A stretch of 64,000 nucleotides of DNA from Bdellovibrio bacteriovorus (GTDB lineage: Bacteria > Bdellovibrionota > Bdellovibrionia > Bdellovibrionales > Bdellovibrionaceae). Under the pieces are notes generated by a model, which was given only the letters and a program-made list of their open reading frames with translations, did not search any database and was not told the DNA's origin. Below, piece after piece: positions 36,811 through 46,128 of the stretch. The stretch spans positions 166,120-230,119 of the forward strand of contig NZ_LUKD01000006.1 in assembly GCF_001592745.1 (NCBI RefSeq), written 5' to 3'. Position 1 is the stretch's first letter; every line of letters starts with the position of its first letter. The position numbers and the translations under genes were made by a program.

Positions 36811-37644
36811 CTAGACCGAAGAAGAGTTTTCTTTCAAAAATGTATTCCAAGTCGCGCGAATTTCATCGTTTGAAATATCATCACTCAACTTCAAACGCTG
36901 AAACCAAAGTCGCGTGAAAGTTTCTGCCACTAAAACAGGCGGCAAGACTTTCAAATCCGCACGCTCCGCTTCTTCCAATAAAAGATTTTCCAGAGGGAAC
37001 AAATTCAAATCCAGTGCATAGCCCGCACGCTTCATGAAATTGAAATACGACAGATCTGTTAGCAAACTTTTGTTCTGACGCAAATCCATGGTGTTAATCA
37101 TCACTCCGGCGCTCACCGCCTGCAGAGTCAGATCGTCGGGGTTGAGGATATTAAAGCGAATGCCCAATTGCTGACGAGATAGAACATGTTTTTGAGGTTC
37201 TAAAACTGCGGGATCCCCGACAAGAAAAATTTCAGAGACTCCCATCTCAGCAAGCACACCAGCAGCCACACGAGCTTCTTTGCTTTCACCAACGACAAAG
37301 CCCGGGGCACGAATGTCTAAGTCCCGAGCTTCTTGCACTAAAACACTGCGAATCGCTTCGTGCAAAATAAGACGCGGATACCATCCTCCCTCGTCCTGGA
37401 AAAAAGAATCTAAAACTTGAGAAGTGCGAACTTGAGTTGGTAATACTCTTAATTGCGGAAGAATTTCATCAGATAACGACGGCGCTATTTTCACGGCCGT
37501 TGCACCTTCCATGACTTCGGCTGAAAATGTCGCGTGATGTTCAACGACCCAACCCCAAGATTTTTGCCGAGACAAAAAATCCAGATACTTCGCAAAAACG
37601 CTAGGCCCTTCCGGGCGAATATCAACGAACTTCAGGGTGTTCAT
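36811..37644 (-). CDS. shikimate dehydrogenase-like protein, function uncertain
   Basis: 277 residues from ATG 37644 (GCAGGT eight bases upstream); it overlaps ribF by 23 bases. The overall two-domain layout resembles AroE: a C-terminal Rossmann segment GFVVGESKEARVAAGVLAEMGVSEIFLVGD and a later VMINTMDL. The usual shikimate-binding Lys/Asp residues and the GxGGxxxA nucleotide loop are altered (GESKEA). So it may be an inactive or repurposed relative. It is followed by pilB on the same strand. No cleaner assignment is visible. Confidence 0.6.
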   Translation of the reverse strand: MNTLKFVDIRPEGPSVFAKYLDFLSRQKSWGWVVEHHATFSAEVMEGATAVKIAPSLSDEILPQLRVLPTQVRTSQVLDSFFQDEGGWYPRLILHEAIRSVLVQEARDLDIRAPGFVVGESKEARVAAGVLAEMGVSEIFLVGDPAVLEPQKHVLSRQQLGIRFNILNPDDLTLQAVSAGVMINTMDLRQNKSLLTDLSYFNFMKRAGYALDLNLFPLENLLLEEAERADLKVLPPVLVAETFTRLWFQRLKLSDDISNDEIRATWNTFLKENSSSV

Positions 37645-38578
37645 CGAAATACCTGCGGGTTTCAATCATGTCTTTTTGAATCTGTGCTTTTAATTCTTCG
37701 ATACCAGAAAACTTCATTTCGTCGCGGATGAAGTGCAAGAGATAAACTTCCACTTCCATGCCGTAAAGATGAGCATCGAAATCAAAAAGATGAGTTTCGA
37801 TTTTGATCGGTCCTTTGCCATTTTCTTGAAACGTCGGATTTACTCCGATATTCGTGACCGAAGGATGCATGTGACTGCCGATTTTAGTCAAAGTGCAGTA
37901 CACACCTTTGCGCGGAGTGAACTCAACATCCGGGTGAATATTCGCCGTAGGCACACCAATGGTGCGACCACGCTGAAATCCTTTTTCAACATGACCTCGC
38001 ACATAGTAAGTCCGGCCTAAAAGCTCATTGGCTTTTTCGACCTCCCCGTCCTTAAGTTTTTCACGGATGCGGGTCGAAGAAACCACGGCCCCTTGAAATT
38101 GGAATGGCGGAATGATGATTAAGCGAATGCCTTTTTCGGCGCAGAACTTTTCTAAAAACGGAATATTCCCGGCACGATCGGCGCCGAAAGAAAAGTCATG
38201 GCCGACGACCAAAGTTTTTGGATGCAATTTTTCGACAATGTATTTTTCTAGGAAATCTTGCGGAGAAACTTTAGAAAAGTCCTTCGTGAAATCCTCGATA
38301 ATGACGTACTCAATCCCCCGTTGAGCAAACTGTTCTTGCTGGTCTTTCAAATCAAAAAGACGGTACGTCGCACGCTCTGGATGCAGAACTTTTACAGGGT
38401 GAGGATGGAAGGTGTACACCACGGAAGGAACACCAAAATACTGAGCTTCGCGGACCACATTTTCCACGAGTTGCTGATGGCCCAAATGAACACCGTCAAA
38501 GTTCCCTATAGTGACTACAGAGGCCTCTAGTGGGGAGCTCAACTGTTTAACGCCTTGAAGGATATGCATATTTTTCAA
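37622..38578 (-). CDS. ribF: RibF, bifunctional riboflavin kinase / FAD synthetase
   Basis: 318 residues, usual length. N-terminal adenylyltransferase: TIGNFDGVHLGHQQLV, YTFHPHP, and KTLVVGHDFSFGADRAGN. C-terminal kinase: GRTIGVPTANI and GVNPTFQENGKGPIKIETHLFDF. It makes FMN and FAD from riboflavin. The frame starts at a TTG (38578) with AGAGG close upstream, or an ATG three codons later at 38569 with a longer spacing; both leave the conserved region intact. It is divergent from the CHASE2 kinase gene. Confidence 0.95.
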   Translation of the reverse strand: MKNMHILQGVKQLSSPLEASVVTIGNFDGVHLGHQQLVENVVREAQYFGVPSVVYTFHPHPVKVLHPERATYRLFDLKDQQEQFAQRGIEYVIIEDFTKDFSKVSPQDFLEKYIVEKLHPKTLVVGHDFSFGADRAGNIPFLEKFCAEKGIRLIIIPPFQFQGAVVSSTRIREKLKDGEVEKANELLGRTYYVRGHVEKGFQRGRTIGVPTANIHPDVEFTPRKGVYCTLTKIGSHMHPSVTNIGVNPTFQENGKGPIKIETHLFDFDAHLYGMEVEVYLLHFIRDEMKFSGIEELKAQIQKDMIETRRYFDEHPEVR

Positions 38579-38641
38579 TATACCTCTTTCTGGGCTCGGC
38601 GGTAAGTGCTTTTAATAGTTGAATTTTTTAATAAATTTGCT

Positions 38642-40522
38642 ATGTTGCGACGCGTGCAAAAGGCCTCATTTCAAAACCTCAGAATCCGTCTCGAAGTCCT
38701 GCTTCGCTTCTTTTCCCGACGCCGCGGATTTTGGCTTCGTTGCCTTCTTTGTTGGAGCATCGGAGGCCTGGCCCTTTCTAACGACGAGATCACATCCTAC
38801 GACCAACGCTTTCAACTGCGCGGAGACCAAAAAGCCTCAAAGCAGATCGTCCTTATCACCATCCGTCAGTCTGACTTCGCAACGATCTATGACAGCAGGA
38901 CTAACTTCCTGGACAACATGTCTGAGGTCACAGATATCACCGACAGCTTTTTCTGGAACAAACCTGTTTGGAATGAGCTGCTTCTAAAAATTCTGCGCCA
39001 AAATCCCCGCTCTGTCGGTGTGACCTTGTACTTTGGCGATAACATCGGAACCGTGCGCTTAAATCCCGAAGAGCAACGTCTGTTTTTAGATAAACGCGTT
39101 GTATGGGCTTCAACTACGAACAGCTTAGAGCGTGTTTTGACGCCGGCATTTGCAAACCGTGAACATGACAACTTGGGGAACAATGAAGTTCGTCGCGATG
39201 AAGACGGCGTTGTTCGCCGAGTCTTCCCGCAACGAGCGGAAATGCCTCATTTGGTGGAGCGTTTAACGGGTAAGAAATTTCCGACCACTCTGGCCGGACT
39301 TCCGATCAACTATGCGGGAACAAGCCGGGTCTTCACTCAATACACTTTGAGTGAAATCATGTATGACGAAATTCCCTCGAATGCTTTTTCCGACAAGATC
39401 GTTTTGATTGGTGCCGAGACGTCCGCCGCCCCCGTGTACATGACCCCCGTTGGAACATTGTCGCGCACAGAGATCTTAGCGCACGTCACAGACACGCTCT
39501 TAGGCAATAAGTGGATCAAACGCCTTTCATTCTGGTGGTATGCGGCGGGCTTTTTCGTTTTGATGCTGATGGCGGTCTTCTTAATTACGACTTATCCGCA
39601 ATCCGTAGCTCTGTTCTGTATTTTGTGGATTGGAACTTTATTAGCCGCTCTTTCAGCATGGGTCTTTGATAGTTTCTATTTCTGGTCCCCGGCGTTTTCT
39701 CCATTTGTGCTTTTAGGTGCATGTTGGATCATTTTCATCGGCTATCAAGCCACGAAGATCGAAAAGAAAAACTTCCGCCTGCAACAAGAACAGCAGTACT
39801 TGCAAGAGCTAGAGCAGCTTAAGAATAATTTCGTCAGCTTGATTTCTCACGATCTGAAAACTCCGATTGCGAAAATCCAAGCCATTGTCGATCGTCTGTT
39901 AACCCAGAATGCTGATAATGAATTGGGTCAGGATTTACGATCACTGCGTATTTATGGCGACGAACTAAACCGCTATATTCAGTCCATCTTAAAAGTTCTG
40001 CGCGTGGAATCCCGTGACTTTAAAATTCACACTGAAGTAGGCGATATTAACGAAGTGATTGAAGAGGCTTTGCAAACACTTCGTCCTTTGGCGCGTGAAA
40101 AGAATATCCAAATTCACACGGCACTTGAGCCTATGTTTTCTTTAGAATTTGATACCACCCTGATTAAAGAGGTGGTCATTAATCTTGTTGAAAACGCGAT
40201 TAAGTACACCCCTCGCGATGGTCAAATCGAAGTGGTGTCGCTAGAGGCCGATGACATGGTTCACGTGATTGTGAAAGACACTGGCGAAGGCATTAAACCC
40301 GAAGACATGGAAAAAGTCTGGGGCAAATTCACTCGCGGAAGTGATCAGGATTTACGAACCAAAGGGACCGGCCTAGGCCTTTACTTAGTTAAATACTTTA
40401 TTGAACTGCATGGCGGAAAAGTAAAAATGGAAAGCACTGTTGGACACGGAACCACGGTGTCCTTCACTTTGCCGCTCGACTCTGAAATCGCAATGGAAAA
40501 TGAAACCGAGGTGATCGCATGA
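38642..40522 (+). CDS. CHASE2 sensor histidine kinase
   Basis: About 626 residues from ATG 38642; an earlier GTG at 38606 has no better ribosome site, so the start is uncertain. A short N-terminal membrane helix leads into an extracytoplasmic CHASE2 domain (about 45-290, with DEITSYDQRFQLRG), three membrane helices (about 295-375), a coiled coil (RLQQEQQYLQELEQL), HisKA (LISHDLKTPIAKIQ) and HATPase (NLVENAIKYTPRDG, DTGEGI, KGTGLGLYLVK). It senses an unknown extracellular cue. The stop overlaps the start of the response regulator by four bases, so they form one module. Confidence 0.9.
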   Translation: MLRRVQKASFQNLRIRLEVLLRFFSRRRGFWLRCLLCWSIGGLALSNDEITSYDQRFQLRGDQKASKQIVLITIRQSDFATIYDSRTNFLDNMSEVTDITDSFFWNKPVWNELLLKILRQNPRSVGVTLYFGDNIGTVRLNPEEQRLFLDKRVVWASTTNSLERVLTPAFANREHDNLGNNEVRRDEDGVVRRVFPQRAEMPHLVERLTGKKFPTTLAGLPINYAGTSRVFTQYTLSEIMYDEIPSNAFSDKIVLIGAETSAAPVYMTPVGTLSRTEILAHVTDTLLGNKWIKRLSFWWYAAGFFVLMLMAVFLITTYPQSVALFCILWIGTLLAALSAWVFDSFYFWSPAFSPFVLLGACWIIFIGYQATKIEKKNFRLQQEQQYLQELEQLKNNFVSLISHDLKTPIAKIQAIVDRLLTQNADNELGQDLRSLRIYGDELNRYIQSILKVLRVESRDFKIHTEVGDINEVIEEALQTLRPLAREKNIQIHTALEPMFSLEFDTTLIKEVVINLVENAIKYTPRDGQIEVVSLEADDMVHVIVKDTGEGIKPEDMEKVWGKFTRGSDQDLRTKGTGLGLYLVKYFIELHGGKVKMESTVGHGTTVSFTLPLDSEIAMENETEVIA

Positions 40523-41931
40523 TGAACAAACTCCACACTCTGATTGTTGACGACGAAGCTGAGTTACGCCGCTCTGTCATTTCGATTTTAAAATCTACGA
40601 TGCCGGAAATCGATTTTACAATCGATGAAGCTTCCACCGGCAAGGAAGCGCTAGAAAAAGTAAAACAACAGCAATGGGATCTGGTTCTAATGGACGTGAA
40701 GATGCCAGAGATGAATGGAATTGAAGCATTAACGGCGATCAAAGAACACGACCCTCGTACGTTTGTTGTTTTAATGACGGCGCACTCCAATCTTCATGAC
40801 GCTGTTGTGGCGATTAAAGAAGGCGCTTACGATTACGTTGAAAAACCGGTCAACCCGCAACAGTTGACGGAGATTGTACGTAAGTCTCAGGAAGCCCGTG
40901 ACTTGGTTTCTAGCCTGGCTCTTTCTAACCCGGTTTTTGACGATGATATTGAAAGTGAATTCGTAGGCGGCTCCTCGAAGATGAAAGAGGTCTTTAATCT
41001 GATCTATCGCCTGTGCAAAGTCGACACGACAGTTCTAGTGCGCGGAGAAAACGGGACAGGAAAAGAGCTTGTCGCAAAAGCCATTCACTTCAACTCCCCT
41101 CGCAAGTCCGGAAGTTTTGTGGCCATCAACTGTGGTGCGATTCCTGAAAGCTTGATGGAGAGTGAACTTTTTGGTCACGAAAAAGGCGCCTTCACCGGTG
41201 CGGTAGAAAGAAAAATTGGTAAGTTCCAAATGGCGAACAACGGAACTTTGTTCCTTGATGAAATCGGAGAGCTTCGCCCGGACATGCAGGTAAAACTTTT
41301 GCGTGTTCTGCAAGAGCGCAAATTCACTCCGGTCGGCGGGACTCGCGAGGTGAAGACCACGACTCGTATTATCGCGGCGACAAACCGAAATTTAGAAAAA
41401 ATGATGGAAGAAGGCACATTCCGCGAAGACTTGTTCTATCGCTTGAATGTAATGCCTATTTTCCTGCCGCCTTTGCGTGAACGTATCGATGATATCGAAG
41501 CATTAACACAAAACTTTATTAAGAAGTTTTCAAAACAACACGGTCGCACTATCAACGGCGTAACGGACGAAGTTTTAACTTTGTTGAAGGCTTATCGTTG
41601 GCCTGGAAATATTCGTGAGCTTGAAAACGTGATTGAACGCGCTTTCATTGTAGAGAACTCTCACCAGATTACGGTGGATTCTTTGCCAGAATCTTTGAAA
41701 CTAGCTCCGAAAGAAAGCCCTGATAAAACAGCGAGCGTTGGTTATTCGGGTCCTTTGGATTTTGATGCTTTCAAGGAAGAGATGGAAAAGGAATTTATCA
41801 TGAGTGCCTTGAAAGCCAACAACGGCCGCATCAATCAAACAGTGGCGCAGGCAAATATTCCTAAGAATACGCTGCTGCGTAAGATTCGTAAGTACGGTAT
41901 CAACGTCAAGGATTTTACGACCGAAGAATAA
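40519..41931 (+). CDS. NtrC-family sigma-54-dependent response regulator
   Basis: 470 residues, coupled through ATGA to the CHASE2 kinase. Receiver domain with LIVDDEAE, phospho-Asp in LVLMDVKMPEM near residue 56 and YVEKPVN; AAA+ domain with Walker A GENGTGKE, ELFGHEKGAFTGAVE, NGTLFLDEIGEL and RWPGNIRELENVIERA; C-terminal Fis-type helix-turn-helix (NQTVAQANIPKNTLLRKI). It should activate sigma-54 promoters on signal from its partner. The last 17 bases overlap the convergent glycosyltransferase gene. Confidence 0.93.
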   Translation: MMNKLHTLIVDDEAELRRSVISILKSTMPEIDFTIDEASTGKEALEKVKQQQWDLVLMDVKMPEMNGIEALTAIKEHDPRTFVVLMTAHSNLHDAVVAIKEGAYDYVEKPVNPQQLTEIVRKSQEARDLVSSLALSNPVFDDDIESEFVGGSSKMKEVFNLIYRLCKVDTTVLVRGENGTGKELVAKAIHFNSPRKSGSFVAINCGAIPESLMESELFGHEKGAFTGAVERKIGKFQMANNGTLFLDEIGELRPDMQVKLLRVLQERKFTPVGGTREVKTTTRIIAATNRNLEKMMEEGTFREDLFYRLNVMPIFLPPLRERIDDIEALTQNFIKKFSKQHGRTINGVTDEVLTLLKAYRWPGNIRELENVIERAFIVENSHQITVDSLPESLKLAPKESPDKTASVGYSGPLDFDAFKEEMEKEFIMSALKANNGRINQTVAQANIPKNTLLRKIRKYGINVKDFTTEE

Positions 41932-43009
41932 AACCTGCCGTGCGCAGAACGTCTTCGGCAGAAATGTTTTTCATACAGACATGGGTGCCGATAGGACAGA
42001 CTTTATGCCCGTGTTTGCCGCAAGGCCGGCACGGCAAACCTTCCGTTTGTACGACATAACTTTCTGCAGACCAAGGGCGAAAACCAAATTCTAAAATCGT
42101 GGGACCAAATACCGCTATCAACGGTGTCTCACAAACGGCTGCGAGATGTGTCGATGCGCTGTCATTGCCGATCAATAAAGCCGCGCGAGCAATCAACTGA
42201 GCCGATTCAATGATCTTGGTTTTTCCAGCAAGAGATTGAGAACCCGGAATTGCTGCGGCTACTTTTTCAGCCAGCTCTTCTTCACCCGGCCCGCCCATCA
42301 CATAGACTTTAAAACCTTTTTGTTGAAGGGCTTTTCCCGTGTTGATAAAGCCCTCTTCCGTCCAGCGTTTGGTCGCCCACACACTGCCAGGGAATATCAA
42401 AACGGCTTTACCTTCATCAAATCCTTGAAGGTCAAAACGCTGTTTCAGCGAAGAATAGACGTCCGTGAGTTCTAAAACCTGATGACGCAAACTCATCGAC
42501 GCCCACTTTGGCGGTGCAGACAGCTTACCAAATTCTTGCGCCGTGAAAGGTTTCGCCTCTTTCGTGTAATCGGAAAGATCCTTCGCCAAATTGGCGTCTT
42601 CCGGTGCGAGAAGACTGAGCTGTCTCATCGCATCGGGAAGCTGTGCATTTTTCTGCGTGCGTTTTGAATAAATCAGAAAGTTCCAGGATTTTTGAAAGCT
42701 GATTTTGTGCTTGGCTTTGATCTTGGCGTTAAAGAACGCCGTTCTTAAGGATTCGTGTGGAGAAATCAAATTGTCGACCTCCACGTAACGAATATGCTCT
42801 ACGATTTTGGCGTAGGAGTCCGCATTTCCTTTTTCGATTTCAAAAACTTGGTCTACGAGATGAGTTTTAAGAAAAAAATCGCCAAATCCCTTACGACAGA
42901 CGAGTGCAAGCTTATGCTGGGGCCACTGCTCCCGGCACTTCTTCAGCAGCGGAATGGAGAGCAGAAGATCTCCAAGAAAGGCTGTTTGCACGACTAGATT
43001 TAAGGGCAT
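41915..43009 (-). CDS. glycosyltransferase family 9 (heptosyltransferase-like)
   Basis: 364 residues of the WaaF/WaaC (GT9) fold: N-terminal VVQTAFLGDLLLSIPLLKKCRE, ILIFPGSVWATKRWT nucleotide-sugar region, IGNDSASTHLAAVCETPLIAVFGPT, and a C-terminal cysteine segment PCRPCGKHGHKVCP. GT9 enzymes add heptose to the lipopolysaccharide inner core at the inner face of the cytoplasmic membrane. AGAGGA lies upstream of the ATG, inside the preceding gene; the overlap is 98 bases. Which sugar it transfers is not shown. Confidence 0.85.
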   Translation of the reverse strand: MPLNLVVQTAFLGDLLLSIPLLKKCREQWPQHKLALVCRKGFGDFFLKTHLVDQVFEIEKGNADSYAKIVEHIRYVEVDNLISPHESLRTAFFNAKIKAKHKISFQKSWNFLIYSKRTQKNAQLPDAMRQLSLLAPEDANLAKDLSDYTKEAKPFTAQEFGKLSAPPKWASMSLRHQVLELTDVYSSLKQRFDLQGFDEGKAVLIFPGSVWATKRWTEEGFINTGKALQQKGFKVYVMGGPGEEELAEKVAAAIPGSQSLAGKTKIIESAQLIARAALLIGNDSASTHLAAVCETPLIAVFGPTILEFGFRPWSAESYVVQTEGLPCRPCGKHGHKVCPIGTHVCMKNISAEDVLRTAGFILRS

Positions 43010-44093
43010 TCACTATTTCCTCTAAAGACACTTGATCGTAGCACATAATGCTTTTTTCACAAGTCCTCTTCCAGCACGGGCTGCAAGGGCTTTTCGTCAG
43101 AATGTGAACTCCCCGATCGTAAAGGTCTATTTCATGAGCACAAGTCGGCCCGAACCATGCGATCACTTGCGCTTTTTGGGAGATGGCCATGTGCATTCCA
43201 AGGCTGTCTCCGGTAACCACGATATCGCAAGCGGCAACACTGACCAAGCCATCTCTAAGGCCCGACTCGGTAGCGGTGGAAATGACGTTTAAATCTTGCG
43301 CAATTTCTTGGTTTCGTTTCGTATCTTCAGGTCCACCTAAAAGAACCACTTCCGCTTCGGGAAATTCCTGATGAAGACGGCGGATCAGATCGCGGTGATA
43401 TTCAACGGTGAGTTTCTTATACGAGATCACATTGCTGCAACCCGTGTTTAACCCGATAACGTAGCTTTTATTATTTTTCGCGAGGAACGCAGACCGTCGC
43501 TGCTGGCGAAGATTTTCTTCGTCCGTCGTCAAAGGCAGCCAGTAGTCATCTCTTTGATAAGGTCCCAGTTCCAGGGCCTCAATCATCAGCTGAGTTTCGG
43601 GTTTTTTATTTTCAAAGAATTTTTTGTGATTGTTAAGTCCTAGCTCCCACAATTCCGTCGCTGCTTCTGTCGCGGGAAGAATAGCCCCATTTCTAGTATC
43701 GACTTTGAATCCGAAAACCTGATCTACGGAGGTGCGCTTCAGTACGCCCGCGGCTTTTAAAGATTTATCAATCACGAAGGCGACTTCAAATTCCAGAGCG
43801 CCCAACTGCAAAAGATCGGCTTCACCAGTCGTCAGCACGCGATCAATAGCCGGATGATTTTTAAGCAAGTGATGAGCCGGAGCATCTGTCACCCAGGTGA
43901 TCATCGAACTTGGGTACTTACGTTTCAGGGCCTTTAAAAGCGAAGTGCTGCGAACGACGGCGCCAAGAGCCCCCAAGTGAACGATCAGCAAAGATATTTG
44001 CGGAATGTCTTTCTTAGGACAACTGTGAGTACAGTCTGAGTTTTTTGCACAGGGCTTGTATCCCGAGAAATGTCGACAGTCAGTAATGGCCAT
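42912..44093 (-). CDS. glycosyltransferase family 9 with N-terminal cysteine cluster
   Basis: 393 residues. After a 25-residue N-terminal segment with four cysteines (C6, C14, C20, C24, reading CRHFSGYKPC and CTHSCP) comes the GT9 domain: LIVHLGALGAVVRSTSLLKALKRKYP, GLNTGCSNVISYKKL, VVLLGGPEDTKRN, VVTGDSLGMHMAISQKAQVIAWFGPT and PCSPCWKRTCEKS. The C-terminal 33 codons run into the next gene in another frame. It probably adds a lipopolysaccharide sugar with its partner. The start lacks a clear ribosome site. Confidence 0.83.
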   Translation of the reverse strand: MAITDCRHFSGYKPCAKNSDCTHSCPKKDIPQISLLIVHLGALGAVVRSTSLLKALKRKYPSSMITWVTDAPAHHLLKNHPAIDRVLTTGEADLLQLGALEFEVAFVIDKSLKAAGVLKRTSVDQVFGFKVDTRNGAILPATEAATELWELGLNNHKKFFENKKPETQLMIEALELGPYQRDDYWLPLTTDEENLRQQRRSAFLAKNNKSYVIGLNTGCSNVISYKKLTVEYHRDLIRRLHQEFPEAEVVLLGGPEDTKRNQEIAQDLNVISTATESGLRDGLVSVAACDIVVTGDSLGMHMAISQKAQVIAWFGPTCAHEIDLYDRGVHILTKSPCSPCWKRTCEKSIMCYDQVSLEEIVNALKSSRANSLSWRSSALHSAAEEVPGAVAPA

Positions 44094-44196
44094 AATTTAT
44101 TGTATGATGAGTTTTCATATCGACTCGAGTCTGGATCCGCTTTCAAGACTTAAGTTCGGTAAGTTAAAAGCTGTTTTTATCCGATACGACTGTTGC

Positions 44197-45321
44197 ATGA
44201 AGCTTGAAAAAGAAATGGTCCAGTTAAAACCTTTGCAGCTTTCCCCTTCCGGTGACGGCGGAACTCTGACAGTGCTTGAAACCCGTCAAAGTTACCGGCT
44301 GCATTCGCTGCACTATTCATATTTGGATGTTTTAAGAAACTCAGGCTCCATCGAGGGGATGATTCAATTCTTCCTGGGACAAGGATGGCTTGTCAGTTTT
44401 CGAGAGCTTTATTCATTGCTGCAATTTTTAGTGGAGGAAGGAATTCTGATGAATGCCTCCTTTAAAAATTACTTTTCAGGCCTTGCTCCAAAAGAGGTCC
44501 GTTTTCAATCGGCGTCTTTTGCTCCCGGCACAGCGACGTCCGTACGAGCCGAGGATCTCCCCTTCTTTCGATCTTTAGAACCGCAGCTGGCGCAGTTTCT
44601 TTTGCAAAAATCCGAACGTCTGCGAGTTCCTGCAAACACTCGCATCACACAAGCGGGACAGCACGATCGGGATCTGTACATTCTTTTAAAAGGCCATGCT
44701 TCGATTTATCGCGTGCTAGACGAGAAACGTCGGCAACTGGTGGCGACTTTAAGCAGTGGTTCCATCTTCGGTGAAAGAAGTTTTCTTTTAAATCAGCCTC
44801 GCACGGCTGATGTGATCACCACGATGGGCTGCGAAGTCCTGCGTGTTCGTCACTTACCAGAGTTTGATCAACTTATTAAGACCGATAAAGCACAAAGTCT
44901 ACAGCATCGTTTCTGGGTACTGCAGGCTTTGGCCTCATCCCCTTTCTTTAAAGATCTGCCGAATGAAAGTTTGGACAGTTTGATTTTTTCCGGGACATTG
45001 AAACAGGCCCCAGCGCATCAGACCCTTTTCCAAGAGGGACAACCGGGAAATGCCTGTTATATTTTGGTCCAAGGAAATGTCGTTATCAGTCAGCGCGGAA
45101 AAAACATCAACGTTCTTGGGCAAGGTTCCTGCTTTGGCGAGATTTCTTTGTTGATGAGTGGCGGCCAACGAACGGCCACCGTGACGACGCAGCAGGATTC
45201 TGTTTTTTTGGAAATCGGCCAGCAGAATTTTTATCGTGTGCTTGCGCAAAATCTGTTCTTAGCGAAGGAAGTCGAAACTTTGGCACATCAGCGTTTGCAG
45301 AGTGATGCGCTGAGGAAGTAA
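44197..45321 (+). CDS. protein with two cyclic-nucleotide-binding domains
   Basis: About 374 residues from ATG 44197. Upstream in-frame ATGs (44104, 44107) exist, but lie next to the divergent gene's start and have no ribosome site, so the start is uncertain. Two CNB domains are clear: residues about 120-245 (LYILLKGHASIYRV, SSGSIFGERSFLLNQPRTADV) and 250-374 (CYILVQGNVVISQRG, GQGSCFGEISLLMSGGQRTATV). Both keep the phosphate-binding FGE and R-T-A/ATV residues. There is no DNA-binding or enzymatic output domain; the first 100 residues (HSLHYSYLDVLRN, FRELYSLLQFLVEEG) are unassigned. Confidence 0.82.
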   Translation: MKLEKEMVQLKPLQLSPSGDGGTLTVLETRQSYRLHSLHYSYLDVLRNSGSIEGMIQFFLGQGWLVSFRELYSLLQFLVEEGILMNASFKNYFSGLAPKEVRFQSASFAPGTATSVRAEDLPFFRSLEPQLAQFLLQKSERLRVPANTRITQAGQHDRDLYILLKGHASIYRVLDEKRRQLVATLSSGSIFGERSFLLNQPRTADVITTMGCEVLRVRHLPEFDQLIKTDKAQSLQHRFWVLQALASSPFFKDLPNESLDSLIFSGTLKQAPAHQTLFQEGQPGNACYILVQGNVVISQRGKNINVLGQGSCFGEISLLMSGGQRTATVTTQQDSVFLEIGQQNFYRVLAQNLFLAKEVETLAHQRLQSDALRK

Positions 45322-45446
45322 AGATTTTGTGTAGGGCGATTCATAGATCCAGCAGATCTATTCCGAAAATTTTGATACATCTGCCTAACTTATTCATTTA
45401 ATATGGGATGAGTCTGTGTTCCCGGTATTTCAACTCGAGGACTGTT

Positions 45447-46070
45447 ATGAAATTAATTATTGGTGATAAAAATCTATCCACTTGGTCTTGGCGCGCTTGG
45501 CTGGCGCTTCACTCTTTCAACATTCCGTTTGTCGAGACTGTGGTGCTTTTAGATAAGCCTTCGACACAGAAGGAAATTTTGAAGTACTCCCCGTCAGGAC
45601 GCATTCCTTGTTTGATCGATGGAGATTTAACGATCTGGGATTCGCTGGCAATTTTGGAATATCTGAATGAAAAATATCCTGAAAAGAGAATGTGGCCGCA
45701 AGAGCTGAAGTCTCGTGCTTGGGCACGATCGGTGGTCGCGGAAATGCACTCCGGTTTTGCCGAACTTCGTAAAGCGATGCCAGGCAATATCGCAAAAAGA
45801 ATCATGAAAGATGCCACGGATATTTCTGCCGACATTCAGCGCATCGAACAAATCTGGAGTGAATGCCGAAGCGCTCATGCCGCAAGCGGACCCTATCTTT
45901 TTGGCGATTGGTCGATTGCGGATTGCTTTTATGCGCCGGTGGTATTCCGTTTTCAAAGTTACGGCGTGACGCTTTCGGGTACCGCTGAAGAATATCGTCA
46001 GATGATGTTGAAACATCCGTCGTTGATTGAGCTGGAACGTCAAGCGCTGGCAGAAGTGAAAGAGACCTAG
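45447..46070 (+). CDS. glutathione S-transferase family protein
   Basis: 207 residues from ATG 45447, with GAGGA six bases upstream; an earlier ATG at 45408 is not favoured. The N-terminal thioredoxin-like domain begins MKLIIGDKNLSTWSWRAWLALH, with a Ser as likely thiol-activating residue, followed by the cis-Pro loop GRIPCLIDG and DSLAILEYLNEKYP; the C-terminal half is all-helical with FGDWSIADCFYAPVVFRF. Detoxification of electrophiles or reductive roles are typical. Cytosolic, monocistronic. Confidence 0.9.
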   Translation: MKLIIGDKNLSTWSWRAWLALHSFNIPFVETVVLLDKPSTQKEILKYSPSGRIPCLIDGDLTIWDSLAILEYLNEKYPEKRMWPQELKSRAWARSVVAEMHSGFAELRKAMPGNIAKRIMKDATDISADIQRIEQIWSECRSAHAASGPYLFGDWSIADCFYAPVVFRFQSYGVTLSGTAEEYRQMMLKHPSLIELERQALAEVKET

Positions 46071-46109
46071 CGGGGTGAGCATTTCACCAGCTGCGTTGGT
46101 ATTTTAATC

Positions 46110-46128
46110 TACTGCCCCGATGGCAGTA
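46110..46128. repeat. palindromic repeat TACTGCC-N5-GGCAGTA, copy 1
   Basis: Perfect seven-base inverted repeat with spacer CCGAT, between convergent genes. The bases that follow (AAGCA) also match the HNH gene at 62900-62950. See copies at 62929 and 63869. The rest of 46071-46329 shows no gene. Confidence 0.7.
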
